From: Sphingomonas sp. AX6
GTDB taxonomy: Bacteria; Pseudomonadota; Alphaproteobacteria; Sphingomonadales; Sphingomonadaceae
NCBI RefSeq assembly: GCF_902506605.1
Contig: NZ_LR733979.1
Span: 1,968,008 to 2,032,007 of the forward strand
Length of the DNA: 64,000 bases
Direction of reading: 5' to 3'
This document shows, in pieces, positions 1 to 8,507 of this stretch. Made by a program: the position numbers and the translations under genes. The stretch's first letter is position 1. Every line of letters starts with the position of its first letter. Under the pieces are notes generated by a model. The model made no database searches. It was not told where the DNA came from and was given only the letters and a program-made list of their open reading frames with translations.

Positions 1-499
1 CCTTGCCGATGTCGTGGAGCAGCCCGGCCAACCCGATCTGGTGCATTTCGGCTTCGTCGAGGCGCAGGACGCGCGCGAGACCGACCATCAGGCCGCAAAC
101 CGCGACCGAGTGGTAGAAGGTGTATTCGTGACGCAGCTTCAGCCGGGTGACACTGGGGATTGCGGTCGGATCGCGTTGGATCGACGCGGAAATCGCCTCG
201 ACCACCGGATCGAGTGACCGTGGATCGATCCGCTCGCCGTTCGCGACGCCTTCGTGAATGCCCTTCACCAGCCCGCGGGCTTCGGTCATGATGGCGCGCG
301 CACGCACGCATTCCTGGGCGTGATTGCCCGCTTTGGCGCGAATCAGCCATTTGGCGGCGTCCGACACCGCACGGCGCACGGGTGCGTCGGGCTTTGGAAC
401 GAGGTGCTGAGTCGCACGCCAGTCCTTCGCCTCGAACCCTGTCCCGAATCTCTCCTGCAAGCCCCCCGGCCCGCTCACTTCCGACATGCAACGCCCCAT
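1..499 (-). CDS. HD-GYP domain c-di-GMP phosphodiesterase, C-terminus cut by window edge
   Basis: The reverse strand reads open from about 499 to the window edge. The translation carries the HD-GYP signature: a helix with FYHSVAVCGLMVGLAR, followed by GLAGLLHDIGK, the metal-binding HD of this family, right at the edge. HD-GYP enzymes hydrolyse cyclic di-GMP. The upstream helix (ARGLVKGIHEG, SLDPVVEAISASI) matches the linker normally found between an N-terminal DUF3391 domain and HD-GYP. That N-terminal domain appears to be missing: only about 60 residues precede the linker, and a stop codon lies at about 503-505. In-frame ATG codons are at 499 and 487. The catalytic GYP motif lies outside the window. 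Family call is firm; the start and the intactness of the N-terminus are uncertain. Confidence 0.8.
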   Translation of the reverse strand, partial: MGRCMSEVSGPGGLQERFGTGFEAKDWRATQHLVPKPDAPVRRAVSDAAKWLIRAKAGNHAQECVRARAIMTEARGLVKGIHEGVANGERIDPRSLDPVVEAISASIQRDPTAIPSVTRLKLRHEYTFYHSVAVCGLMVGLARVLRLDEAEMHQIGLAGLLHDIGK

Positions 500-572
500 T
501 CTTCACGCGCAATATCGACCCGGCGACGTTGTGCACCCGGAATGACTTAGATTTCGTAAAGGGAGAGGCGGC

Positions 573-648
573 TGGCACGAGTGCACGGACTCGAACCGTG
601 GGCCCTCGGTTTTGGAGACCGATGCTCTACCAACTGAGCTACACTCGT
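573..648 (-). tRNA. tRNA-Trp (anticodon CCA)
   Basis: On the reverse strand the sequence folds as a full cloverleaf. A 7-bp acceptor stem pairs ACGAGTG with CACTCGT. The D arm is GCTC-AGTTGGTA-GAGC. The anticodon stem TCGGT/ACCGA encloses the loop CTCCAAA, which gives anticodon CCA. The T arm is CACGG-TTCGAGT-CCGTG. The discriminator base is G and the CCA tail is encoded. No promoter or terminator was resolved. Confidence 0.96.
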
Positions 649-709
649 ATGCCGTGCGAATTTCCCTAGCGTCGCGGGTTGGCGCGCGCAAGCGGGTGTT
701 TCGCGGACG

Positions 710-3070
710 TTAGCCGACTGCCCAGGCACCGGGGCGGCGGGTGACGGCCAGCGTACGCGCTTCCTCGACGGGCAGCGGACGCCCGAAATAATAGCCCTGA
801 ACCTTGGTACAGCCGAGTTCGCGGACCATCTGATGTTCCTGCTCGGTCTCGACGCCTTCCGCCGTGGTCGCCATGCCCAGCGACTGTGCCAGCGCCACGA
901 CGGCGCGGATGATCGCGACCGCCTCTCGTTCACCCTTCGACGCGCTTTGGACGAACGAGCGGTCGATCTTGATCGAAGAGAAGCGCGTGCGCGACAGATA
1001 ACCGAGCGAGGAATAGCCGGTGCCGAAATCGTCGAGGCTGAGGCGGACGCCCAGATCCAGCAATTTTTCGAGCACGCCGACCGCGCTGGTGCCTTCGCGC
1101 AGAAACACGCTTTCGGTGACTTCGAGTTCCAACCGGCTGGGATGCAGCCCGCTATGCGCCAGTGCCTGCGTCACGAGCGTCACAAAGCTGGCGCTGTGAA
1201 GCTGTTCGGCGCTGACGTTGACCGCGATGCGTATATGATCGTCCCAGGTCGCAGCTTCTGCACAGGCATTGCGCAGCACCCATTCGCCGATCGGCGCGAT
1301 CAGCCGCGCATCCTCTGCCAGCGGCACGAATTTCGCCGGAGAGATCGCTCCCAGCTCGGGATGCGTCCAGCGGAGCAGCGTTTCGAACCCGGTAAGCGCG
1401 CCGGTATCGGCATCGACCACCGGCTGATAGGTCAGGTGCAGTTCGTCGTTTTCGAGTGCCCCGCGCAGCGCAATCTCCAGCACGCGGCGCTCTTCGGCTT
1501 CGACGTGGAGTTGCGGTTCATACATGTGGACATGCCCGCCGCCCGCATCCTTTGAGCGATAAAGCGCGAGGTCGGCCGATCGGATCAGCATTTCGGCGGT
1601 TCGCCCGTCGCGCGGGCCGAAGGCGATGCCGATGCTGGCGCCGATATACAGCGTGTGGTGATCGATTTCGTAGGGCCGCGACAGCGTATCGACGATGGTC
1701 TGCGCCAGCCGCACGACGCGGTGCTGGTCGCCGCCGTCGCGCACCACGACCGCGAATTCGTCACCGCCCAGCCGGCCGATCATCTCGTTCTCGGTCATCA
1801 GTTGCGCGAGCCGTTCGGACACGCGCCCGAGCAGGCGGTCGCCGATCGGATGGCCGAGCGTATCGTTCACCGCCTTGAACCGGTCGAGGTCGATCATCAT
1901 GAACGCGCAGCGCGCCGCCCATTTTTCGGCATCGGCCATGGCCCGCGCCAGCGATTCGTTGATCAGCAGGCGGTTGGGCAGCCCGGTCAACGTGTCGTAG
2001 CGCGCCATCCGGCTGATCTTGTCCGCCGATTGCCGCGCTTCCGTCACGTCCGATCCGACCCCACGAAAGCCCAGGAATTTGCCGTCGTCGCCGAAGCGCG
2101 GCGATGCGGTCATTTCCCACCAGCGTTCCTCGCCATCGACGTAAACGGGCAGCAACAGGTCGCGAAACGCCTCGCGGCGCTTCAGGTGGTCGGCCAGCCC
2201 GCGCAACGCGGTTGAAAAATTGCCATCGGCCCAGGTCGGTCCCGCGAGGATTTCGAGGAAACCCATGCCGTTGATCGATTTGGGGTCGACCCCCATCGAC
2301 GTCGCGAATTTGGGCGAGGCACGCACCACGCGGCGCTGCGCATCGATTTCCCACAGCCAGTCGCCATCATCCTCTTCGAATTCGCGCAGCAGCATCGATA
2401 CCGTTTCGTCGCGTTCGGCCAGCGCGATGCGGTTGGCGCGGATCATCACCAGTGCGCGACCGCGAGAATAGCAGACGTTGACCAGCAGCGCGGTGTAGAG
2501 CAGCGCGGCGGCGGCGAGCGCCGGCACGCCCATCACGAAGATCGTGGAAGAAACCGCAAATCCGAGCAGCACCAGAAAGGTGATGGTGGCAAGTGGCAGC
2601 GCCGCCATCGAAACTGCGGCAGCCAGCATCAGCGTCGACACCGTCACCCAGAAGGCGAGCCCCGACTCGGCATTGGAATGGATGGCAAAGGCGACGCATG
2701 CGATCGCCCAGACGGATGCGAGCGCGACTCCGTCGATCGCGGTGCCGCGCACTTCGGCGACGCTGGCGGTGATTGCTTCGCGATGCCGTTTGTGAAGGCG
2801 GCGAAATGCGACCCCAGTTGCGGTGACGCCGACCAATATACCCCAGGCGATCAGTTGCCAGGTCGGCATGACCGCGCGAAACGTCATCACGACGAATGCC
2901 GCGCCCATCAGATTGGTGGCGAGCAGGAACAGTGCGAACTGGCTGCCCGCGTTCAGTTGCGCGGCGCGAATCGGTCCCCAGTCGGACGTATCCGCAGGAT
3001 CGTACAGCCCCAGCAGGGCGCGCGTGTCTACGCGGTGCTGCGTAAATTGGGTTTTGGTGTCGCTGGTCAC
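710..3070 (-). CDS. membrane-anchored PAS-GGDEF-EAL protein (c-di-GMP turnover)
   Basis: This is a protein of about 786 residues. The N-terminal third (about 40-220) holds several hydrophobic segments, a MASE-like membrane sensor. A PAS-like domain with DGDWLWEIDAQ follows, then a GGDEF domain (about 370-530) with intact RLGGDEFAVVV near residue 430, then an EAL domain. The EAL motif reads ETLLRW rather than EALLRW near residue 562. The downstream NVSAEQL and DDFGTGYSSLGYL motifs are intact, so phosphodiesterase activity is plausible. GGDEF makes and EAL degrades c-di-GMP; which activity dominates cannot be read from sequence. I chose the GTG at 3070, because the longer reading frame up to 3325 translates repeat DNA and has no domain character. 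It lies beside an HD-GYP gene, also of c-di-GMP metabolism. Confidence 0.88.
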   Translation of the reverse strand: MTSDTKTQFTQHRVDTRALLGLYDPADTSDWGPIRAAQLNAGSQFALFLLATNLMGAAFVVMTFRAVMPTWQLIAWGILVGVTATGVAFRRLHKRHREAITASVAEVRGTAIDGVALASVWAIACVAFAIHSNAESGLAFWVTVSTLMLAAAVSMAALPLATITFLVLLGFAVSSTIFVMGVPALAAAALLYTALLVNVCYSRGRALVMIRANRIALAERDETVSMLLREFEEDDGDWLWEIDAQRRVVRASPKFATSMGVDPKSINGMGFLEILAGPTWADGNFSTALRGLADHLKRREAFRDLLLPVYVDGEERWWEMTASPRFGDDGKFLGFRGVGSDVTEARQSADKISRMARYDTLTGLPNRLLINESLARAMADAEKWAARCAFMMIDLDRFKAVNDTLGHPIGDRLLGRVSERLAQLMTENEMIGRLGGDEFAVVVRDGGDQHRVVRLAQTIVDTLSRPYEIDHHTLYIGASIGIAFGPRDGRTAEMLIRSADLALYRSKDAGGGHVHMYEPQLHVEAEERRVLEIALRGALENDELHLTYQPVVDADTGALTGFETLLRWTHPELGAISPAKFVPLAEDARLIAPIGEWVLRNACAEAATWDDHIRIAVNVSAEQLHSASFVTLVTQALAHSGLHPSRLELEVTESVFLREGTSAVGVLEKLLDLGVRLSLDDFGTGYSSLGYLSRTRFSSIKIDRSFVQSASKGEREAVAIIRAVVALAQSLGMATTAEGVETEQEHQMVRELGCTKVQGYYFGRPLPVEEARTLAVTRRPGAWAVG

Positions 3071-3151
3071 CGGTCGATCATATCCGCCGTTGGTTACCGA
3101 TCGGTTGATATGCCGGGGGGTGGGGAACGAAAAGATGCCGTAAAAAGAGAT

Positions 3152-3180
3152 GGTTCGCGTTGAGGCGCAGAGGCGCGAAG
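3152..3180. repeat. family F repeat fragment (single arm)
   Basis: A short stretch containing GGCGCAGAGGCGCGAAG resembles the arms of the nested inverted repeat at 42611-42826. Only one arm is recognisable here, so this looks like a decayed or partial copy. It lies in the 400-bp gap between the GGDEF-EAL gene and the acyl-AMP ligase gene. Apart from this fragment and the family A element that follows, I see nothing in 3071-3471. Confidence 0.5.
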
Positions 3181-3299
3181 ACAGCGGAAAAAAGGGTTGT
3201 TCGCGCACCGGCACACAGAACGCGAAGTAGGTGCGAAGGCGTACATTTCGACTCGTCGGGCGGTGCCAGCAATGGTGACGCCCGCTCCGAGAGCTCGTC

Positions 3300-3405
3300 T
3301 CCCCGGCCGAAGCGCCGGGGTCCACCCGGCGGCAGTCGAATCCCTCAAAGCTCGACCGATCGCAATCGGCTCAGTGGACCCCGGTACTTCGGCCGGGGTG
3401 ACGGG
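3300..3405. repeat. family A palindromic repeat
   Basis: The left arm CCCCGGCCGAAGCGCCGGGG leads into TCCACC, and the right arm has GTGGACCCCGG, ACTTC and GGCCGGGGTGACGG. The outer arms are mutually inverted and each contains its own smaller hairpin. The same architecture recurs at 14373, 45007, 49957 and 55604. It sits between two minus-strand genes and could act as a transcript-end structure for the acyl-AMP ligase mRNA. Confidence 0.8.
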
Positions 3406-3471
3406 GTGATCGTGGTGAGGGCTTGGCCGGGACGGCGACAGCGCTTCAGACGCCAACTCGGCCCATAACTG

Positions 3472-5235
3472 TTATGCCGCCATCGGATAGGGTTTGATGT
3501 CGCCGCTGAGGTACAGGTTGCGCGCTTTTGCCCGGCTCAGCTTACCCGACGAGGTGCGGGGCAGGGTGCGCGGGGGGACCAGTTCGACGACGCAGTTCAT
3601 GCCGGTAACCGAACGCACGCGTTCCTTGATCTCGTCATGCAGCTTCTTGCGTTCGACCTCGTCCGAGGTGCGGCACTGAACGAGGACGGCGGGGGTTTCC
3701 TCTCCGCCCGGTGTGGTGATCGCGAAGGCGGCGATGTCGCCCGCCTTGAAGCCGGGAAGCTGTTCGACCGCCCATTCGATGTCCTGCGGCCAGTGATTCT
3801 TGCCGTTGACGATGATCATGTCCTTGGCGCGGCCGACGATATAGACATAGCCGTCCGACAGATATCCCATGTCGCCGGTGTCGAGCCAGCCGTCCGCCAT
3901 GCAGGCGTCGGTTGCTTCAGGATCGCGGAAATAGCCGACCATGACGCTTGGCCCCTTGCACCAGACCTTGCCGATCGCGCGTTCGGGCAGGACATTGCCG
4001 TCCGATTCGCGGATTTCGACGACCATGTCCTTTACCGGCTTTCCGCAATTGACGATCGCGCGGTAGCGTTGCGGGCGGTCGCCATGCGCTTCCATGCCGG
4101 ACAGTTCGGTTTCCTCGACCAGCTCGACGATGATGCCTTCGCCCGGCGGCATGATCGAGACGGCGAGGGTGGCTTCTGCCAGGCCGTAGCTGGGGAGGAA
4201 GGCCGATGCCTTGAACCCCGCGTCGGCGAAGGCATCCACGAAGCTCTGCATCACGTCGGGGCGAATCATGTCGGCGCCGTTGCCCGCCACCCGCCAGCGC
4301 GACAGGTCGAAGCGGTCGCTGGCCTTGGTCTGCGACGACATGCGGCGCGCGCAGATGTCGTAGCCGAAGGTGGGAGAATAGGAGAGGGTGGTGCCGGTGT
4401 TGCGGCTGATCAGGTCGAGCCAGGCGAGCGGACGCCGGGCGAAATCCTCGGTCTTCAGATAATCGGTCGAAACCTGATTGGCGATCGGCGACAGGAAACA
4501 GCCGACCAGACCCATGTCGTGATACCAGGGCAGCCAGGAAACGCAGCGGTCGGTCGGTTCGACCTCCATCCCGTGGCTGTGCGCCGACAGATTGTTGAGC
4601 AGCGCGTGGTGGGTGATCGCAACCCCGTGCGGAAAGCGGGTCGAGCCGCTGGAATATTGCAGATAGGCGATGTCGTCGCCCTTTGCCTGAGGCAGCGCGA
4701 CGTCGGGGGCATCGCGGGTCGAAAAGCTTTCCCAATCGATGCCTTCGACATTTCGCTGGCGCGCGGCTTCGTCGGCCATCGTGGCCAACTCGGCCGGATA
4801 GAACAGCATTTTGGGATCGCAGCTCGAAAGCTGTACCGACAATTGGTCGATATAATGCTGGCTGCCGCCGAAGCTGGTCGGCAGCGGCAGCGGCACCGGC
4901 CAGGCACCGGCATAGACGACGCCGAAGAATAGCGACGCGAATTCGGGGCCGGTTTCGGCGATCAGTGCGATGCGGTCTTCTGGCTTTACGCCCGCGGCGA
5001 TCAGGCGGCGTGCCTGAGCCATCGCTTCCTCGCGCATTTCCGAGAAAGGATAGGGTCGCACCAGCGTCCCGCGCGCGTCGTGGAAGTTCAGGCCGCGCGT
5101 GCCGGTTGCGGCATAATCGAGCGCCGCACCCAGCGTGTCGAAATCCGCCCAGCGGCGTTCGAGCGAATCCTGCGTGGGTGTCGGCATCAACGCCGCCCCT
5201 GCATCGCTCGCATTGACCGTATCGCTATCGTTCAT
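3472..5235 (-). CDS. fatty acyl-AMP ligase / acyl-ACP synthetase (FadD32-like ANL enzyme)
   Basis: This 587-residue member of the ANL adenylating superfamily has the length of a complete FAAL. Visible motifs are the P-loop YSSGSTRFPHG (about residue 197), SWLPWYHDMGLVG, the A5-like SYGLAEATLAVS, the A8 hinge region LDTGDMGYL, and the C-terminal RTSSGKLSRAKAR that carries the catalytic lysine. FAALs activate fatty acids as acyl-adenylates and pass them to an acyl carrier protein rather than to CoA. In alphaproteobacteria such enzymes can feed sphingolipid synthesis, but no acyl carrier protein or serine palmitoyltransferase gene is visible next to it, so that role is inference only. The gene stands alone on the minus strand, divergent from recX. 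Confidence 0.85.
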   Translation of the reverse strand: MNDSDTVNASDAGAALMPTPTQDSLERRWADFDTLGAALDYAATGTRGLNFHDARGTLVRPYPFSEMREEAMAQARRLIAAGVKPEDRIALIAETGPEFASLFFGVVYAGAWPVPLPLPTSFGGSQHYIDQLSVQLSSCDPKMLFYPAELATMADEAARQRNVEGIDWESFSTRDAPDVALPQAKGDDIAYLQYSSGSTRFPHGVAITHHALLNNLSAHSHGMEVEPTDRCVSWLPWYHDMGLVGCFLSPIANQVSTDYLKTEDFARRPLAWLDLISRNTGTTLSYSPTFGYDICARRMSSQTKASDRFDLSRWRVAGNGADMIRPDVMQSFVDAFADAGFKASAFLPSYGLAEATLAVSIMPPGEGIIVELVEETELSGMEAHGDRPQRYRAIVNCGKPVKDMVVEIRESDGNVLPERAIGKVWCKGPSVMVGYFRDPEATDACMADGWLDTGDMGYLSDGYVYIVGRAKDMIIVNGKNHWPQDIEWAVEQLPGFKAGDIAAFAITTPGGEETPAVLVQCRTSDEVERKKLHDEIKERVRSVTGMNCVVELVPPRTLPRTSSGKLSRAKARNLYLSGDIKPYPMAA

Positions 5236-5364
5236 TCGTAACCCTTGCGCCCCATGTTGCGGCCCATCGTCGCGCTATTGCACGACAGCTACGTGCAAAA
5301 GCGGCGGAGCGATGCACTACGCCATCGTTCAAATTCGGTTGCCACTGTGGCACAATCATGGCCG

Positions 5365-5898
5365 ATGGCCCGATCCGACCGCCCTGCACGCCCGCTGGAT
5401 GCCGCGGCGCTCGACCGTTTGGCGCTCCGCTATGTCGAACGCTTCGCCACGACAAGGGCGAAATTGGCGCAGTATCTGAACCGAAAGATCCGCGAGCGGG
5501 GTTGGGAAGGGGAATCGGCCGACCCGGTGGCGCTGGCCGAGCGCTTTGCCGAACTAGGCTATATCGACGATCGCGCGTTCGGAGAGGCGCGGGCGCGGTC
5601 GCTGACGCGGCGGGGGCTGGGGATGCGGCGGGTGGCGATGGCGCTCCATCAGGCGGGTGTGGCGGGCGAGGATCGCGAGGAGATTCTGCCGGAGGTCGCC
5701 GAGCAGGCCGTCGATACCGCGCTGCGTTTTGCCCAGCGACGTCGATTCGGGCCGTTCGGGGCGGTCGAAGTCGATCGCCCTGTTCAGGAAAAGCAGGTCG
5801 GGGCGATGGTGCGCGCTGGCCATGCTTCCGATCTGGCACGGCGGATCGTGCGGCTTGCTCCCGGCGACGATACCGCGTTTCTTTTCGAAACGGACTGA
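5365..5898 (+). CDS. recX: RecX family regulator of RecA
   Basis: This 177-residue protein has the tandem three-helix repeats of RecX: ALRYVERFATTRAKLAQYL in the first, then FAELGYIDDRAFGEARARSLTRRGLG, the family's most diagnostic stretch. RecX binds RecA filaments and limits strand exchange. I chose the ATG at 5365 (MARSDRPARP); the frame is open back to 5245, but that part has no family similarity and overlaps the promoter region shared with the divergent acyl-AMP ligase. recA is not in the window, so this is an unlinked recX. Confidence 0.85.
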   Translation: MARSDRPARPLDAAALDRLALRYVERFATTRAKLAQYLNRKIRERGWEGESADPVALAERFAELGYIDDRAFGEARARSLTRRGLGMRRVAMALHQAGVAGEDREEILPEVAEQAVDTALRFAQRRRFGPFGAVEVDRPVQEKQVGAMVRAGHASDLARRIVRLAPGDDTAFLFETD

Positions 5899-5951
5899 TG
5901 CGAAAGTTTTTCGCCTTTTCGGATCGCGCATGATAATAGCGTGACGGGGGT

Positions 5952-6539
5952 ATGAACAATATGCGTGCCGAAATGCAGCACGCGCCGCACGATTATGACG
6001 CGGCCGTGCAGTCCAGTACCGAGCGAAGCGAACCCGCCGGCGTGCCGGTTTCGGGCGTGGTGAAGTGGTTCGACGTGACGCGCGGCTTCGGCTTCGTGGT
6101 GTCCGACGATCCCGATCATGGCGACGTGCTCGTCCATTTTTCCGTGCTTCAGGCGCATGGGCGGCGCAGCCTGCCAGAGGGCGCGCGGGTCGATTGCATC
6201 GCGATCCAGCGCAACCGCGGGATGCAGGCGCGCGAAATCGTCGCGATCGACTTGTCGAACGCCGTCGAAATCCCGCGCGAACGCCAGGGCGACCGGCCAG
6301 AACGCCTGCAACTGGTCGAGGACGCCGGGCCGTTCGAGGGTGTCACCGTCAAATGGTTCAACCGGCTGAAGGGATACGGATTCCTGGTCCGCGATTCGGC
6401 CGATGGCGACGTGTTCGTGCACATGGAAACGCTGCGCCGTGCAGGCGTCGAGACGGTCGAACCCGACGACCGCTTGCAGGCGCGCATCTTTGAAGGTGAC
6501 AAGGGGCCGCTGGCGGTGGCCGTCGAAAGGGAATTCTGA
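5952..6539 (+). CDS. twin cold-shock-domain protein
   Basis: This 195-residue protein contains two cold-shock (OB-fold) domains. The first has [19 protein letters not shown] and DVLVHFSVL (about residues 35-105). The second has [19 protein letters not shown] and DVFVHMETL (about residues 130-195). Both keep the RNP1-like GFGF/GYGF and RNP2-like VFVH/VLVH nucleic-acid-binding patches. Twin-CSD proteins of alphaproteobacteria are thought to act as nucleic-acid chaperones, often in stationary phase. It is followed after 5 bases by a DUF192 gene, a pairing I recall from related genomes, so co-transcription is likely. Confidence 0.9.
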   Translation: MNNMRAEMQHAPHDYDAAVQSSTERSEPAGVPVSGVVKWFDVTRGFGFVVSDDPDHGDVLVHFSVLQAHGRRSLPEGARVDCIAIQRNRGMQAREIVAIDLSNAVEIPRERQGDRPERLQLVEDAGPFEGVTVKWFNRLKGYGFLVRDSADGDVFVHMETLRRAGVETVEPDDRLQARIFEGDKGPLAVAVEREF

Positions 6540-6544
6540 CGCGT

Positions 6545-7042
6545 ATGATGTCGGTGAAATTGCTGGGCGCGGCGCTTGCCGCGATGACGATGCCGCTGGT
6601 CGGTGGCTGCACGAGCGAAAGCGGGACGGCGGCGTCGAACGCGACGACGCAGGACAAGCTGGTCGCGGTGACCGTGCAGACCAAGGCGGGACCGAAGACG
6701 TTTCGTGTCGAGACGGCACGCACGCGCGAGGAACAGGATCGCGGGCTGATGTTCCGCACCGACATACCCGAGGATGGCGGCATGATCTTCCACCCCTATC
6801 CGGCCGAAGGCGGCCCGCCGCGCGAAGCTGCGTTCTGGATGAAGAACACGCCCACCTCGCTCGACATCATCTTCATCCGCGAAGACCAGACGATCGCGCG
6901 GATCGCGGAGAACACCATTCCTTTCGATGAAGGCAATGTGCGCTCGTTCGAACCGGTCGCAGCGGTGCTGGAGTTGAAAGCGGGCAAGGCTGCCGAGCAT
7001 GGCATCGCGGTCGGCGACAAGGTGAGTTGGGAGGGACTTTAA
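6545..7042 (+). CDS. DUF192 family lipoprotein, copy 1
   Basis: This 165-residue protein has an N-terminal signal ending in a lipobox (LVGGCTSES), so it is probably a membrane-anchored periplasmic lipoprotein. The DUF192 domain follows, with EEQDRGLMFRTDIPEDGGMIF, AAFWMKNTPTSLDIIFI and the conserved tail VSWEGL. The biochemical function of DUF192 is not established. It starts five bases after the twin CSD gene and is followed by a close paralogue. A short palindrome, GGGACTTTAAGTCCC, spans its stop codon. Confidence 0.85.
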   Translation: MMSVKLLGAALAAMTMPLVGGCTSESGTAASNATTQDKLVAVTVQTKAGPKTFRVETARTREEQDRGLMFRTDIPEDGGMIFHPYPAEGGPPREAAFWMKNTPTSLDIIFIREDQTIARIAENTIPFDEGNVRSFEPVAAVLELKAGKAAEHGIAVGDKVSWEGL

Positions 7043-7101
7043 GTCCCGCTCCACCTTCGATACGCTTCATGTCCCCATGGAGAGCGGTGAAGGGAAAGCC
7101 G

Positions 7102-7587
7102 ATGTCGATCCGTATCTGGGCGTTGCCGCTGGTCCTCGTGGTGTCACCACTGACCGCCTGTTCGAGCGGAAGCGTCGATGCCAATGCGGCGGCTGCCGAA
7201 CGGTTGGTCGATGTAACGATCGCCACGCAGCAAGGTCCGCGAACTTTCCGCGTCGAGGTTGCCAGCACCGCCGAAGCGCAGGATCGCGGGCTGATGTTTC
7301 GCACCGACATTCCACAGGACGGCGGGATGCTATTCTATCCCTATCCCGGCGACGGTGGCCCGCCGCGCGAATCGGGTATCTGGATGAAGAACACGCCGAC
7401 CGCGCTCGACATCATCTTCATTCGTGAGGACCGGACGATCGCGCGCATTGCGGAAAATGCCGTGCCCTTCGACGAAACCACGCTGCGATCGGGCGGGCCG
7501 GTCGCCGCGGTGCTGGAGGTTCATGCGGGGAAAGCGGCGGAACTCGGGATTGCGGCGGGGGACAAGGTGAGTTGGGAAGGGCTGTAA
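7102..7587 (+). CDS. DUF192 family lipoprotein, copy 2 (tandem paralogue)
   Basis: This 161-residue protein is closely similar to the preceding gene throughout the DUF192 domain (AQDRGLMFRTDIPQDGGM, WMKNTPTALDIIFIREDRTIARIAEN in two pieces, VSWEGL). It also has a signal and lipobox (LTACSSGS). The ATG at 7102 was chosen because it begins directly at the signal peptide; the reading frame extends back to 7027, across the upstream stop region. The signal sequences are divergent while the domains are conserved, which is what an old tandem duplication with separate selection would give. Confidence 0.85.
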   Translation: MSIRIWALPLVLVVSPLTACSSGSVDANAAAAERLVDVTIATQQGPRTFRVEVASTAEAQDRGLMFRTDIPQDGGMLFYPYPGDGGPPRESGIWMKNTPTALDIIFIREDRTIARIAENAVPFDETTLRSGGPVAAVLEVHAGKAAELGIAAGDKVSWEGL

Positions 7588-7690
7588 GGCGTCAAACCCT
7601 CGACAGCTTTCGACCCCATTCCGGACATCAATAATCTTTTCACACCGCTGTACCAAGAGGGGTAGTAGATAGAGGTCACTGGGGCTGCCG

Positions 7691-8047
7691 ATGACAAGTG
7701 TAATAGGAATTTTCCCCATCATCTTGATGGTTTGGATGATCGGGTTCTCTGGAGATAGTCGCGGTCTGCGTATGGGCGGCTTCATTGCGTTGACCGTCCA
7801 ATGGCTCTGGCCGAGAATACTTCATGCATTATCGACGCCCCTAACGCTTACATCCATTGAAACTGCTAGAGTTTCAACCATAAGCGACGCGATCATCTCA
7901 ATGCTTGTGGGAGTATATCTCTTTTTTTGGTCAGTGAAAACTTCACAATCCACCCTCGCGCGCGTAGCTCTGGCGATTGCAGGCGTCATTTCTCTACATA
8001 TAGTCTACGTAGTTGGCGTAATGGCGCTTGCTAGTTCCGGCAGATAA
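7691..8047 (+). CDS. orphan small membrane protein, low G+C
   Basis: I do not recognise this 118-residue protein. It is hydrophobic with about three to four membrane segments (IGIFPIILMVWMIGF, IISMLVGVYLFFW, ISLHIVYVVGVMAL). The DNA is clearly more A+T-rich than its neighbours and uses codons such as TTA, ATA and AGA that are rare in adjacent genes. That suggests recent acquisition. No partner gene or mobile-element trace flanks it. Confidence 0.55.
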   Translation: MTSVIGIFPIILMVWMIGFSGDSRGLRMGGFIALTVQWLWPRILHALSTPLTLTSIETARVSTISDAIISMLVGVYLFFWSVKTSQSTLARVALAIAGVISLHIVYVVGVMALASSGR

Positions 8048-8114
8048 CCAACCAACAGCCGCCACCACCTCCAACCCAGTTGCCCCGCCTGCGCCCGCGC
8101 TGTAAGCGCGTCTT

Positions 8115-8507
8115 ATGGGCATCAATCTCAATCCATTTACCTGGTGGAACGGCGCGTCGTGGGGGACCATGATCGGACTTCGCGGCAAGAAGCAGGTCGG
8201 GACCGACGGGCTGGGCAACGTCTATTACGAAGGCGGCAGCGACACGGCGGGCAATCCGCGGCGCTGGGTGATCTATGACGGCTCGAACGATGCCAGCCGG
8301 GTGCCGCCCGAATGGTTTTCGTGGTTGCACCATCAGGTCGATTCGGCGCCCGATCAATCCATGCCGCCTGCGCGCCGCTGGGAGCAGCCTGCGGTGCCCA
8401 ACATGACCGGATCGGCGCTTGCCTATCGTCCGCCCGGTGCGCTGGAGGCGGGCGGCAAGCGGGTCGCGGCGACCGGCGATTACGAGGCATGGAGCCCCGA
8501 GGCGTGA
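8115..8507 (+). CDS. NDUFA12-family accessory subunit of complex I
   Basis: This 130-residue protein resembles the NDUFA12 (B17.2) family found in mitochondria and alphaproteobacteria, an accessory protein of NADH:ubiquinone oxidoreductase. Diagnostic parts are the start FTWWNGASWGT, GTDGLGNVYYEG, PRRWVIYDG and PPEWFSWLHHQVD. The next gene (DUF2155) overlaps its stop codon by four bases (GTGA), indicating translational coupling. The nuo genes themselves are not in the window. Confidence 0.9.
   Translation: MGINLNPFTWWNGASWGTMIGLRGKKQVGTDGLGNVYYEGGSDTAGNPRRWVIYDGSNDASRVPPEWFSWLHHQVDSAPDQSMPPARRWEQPAVPNMTGSALAYRPPGALEAGGKRVAATGDYEAWSPEA

Noticed and set aside
3071..3325. N-terminal extension of the GGDEF-EAL protein
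   Set aside because: The upstream codons translate repeat DNA and lack any signal or domain; GTG at 3070 is used instead.
3637..4932. A 431-codon plus-strand ORF opposite the acyl-AMP ligase
   Set aside because: It is the reverse-strand shadow of a gene with complete ANL motifs and shows no protein family; high G+C makes such frames open.
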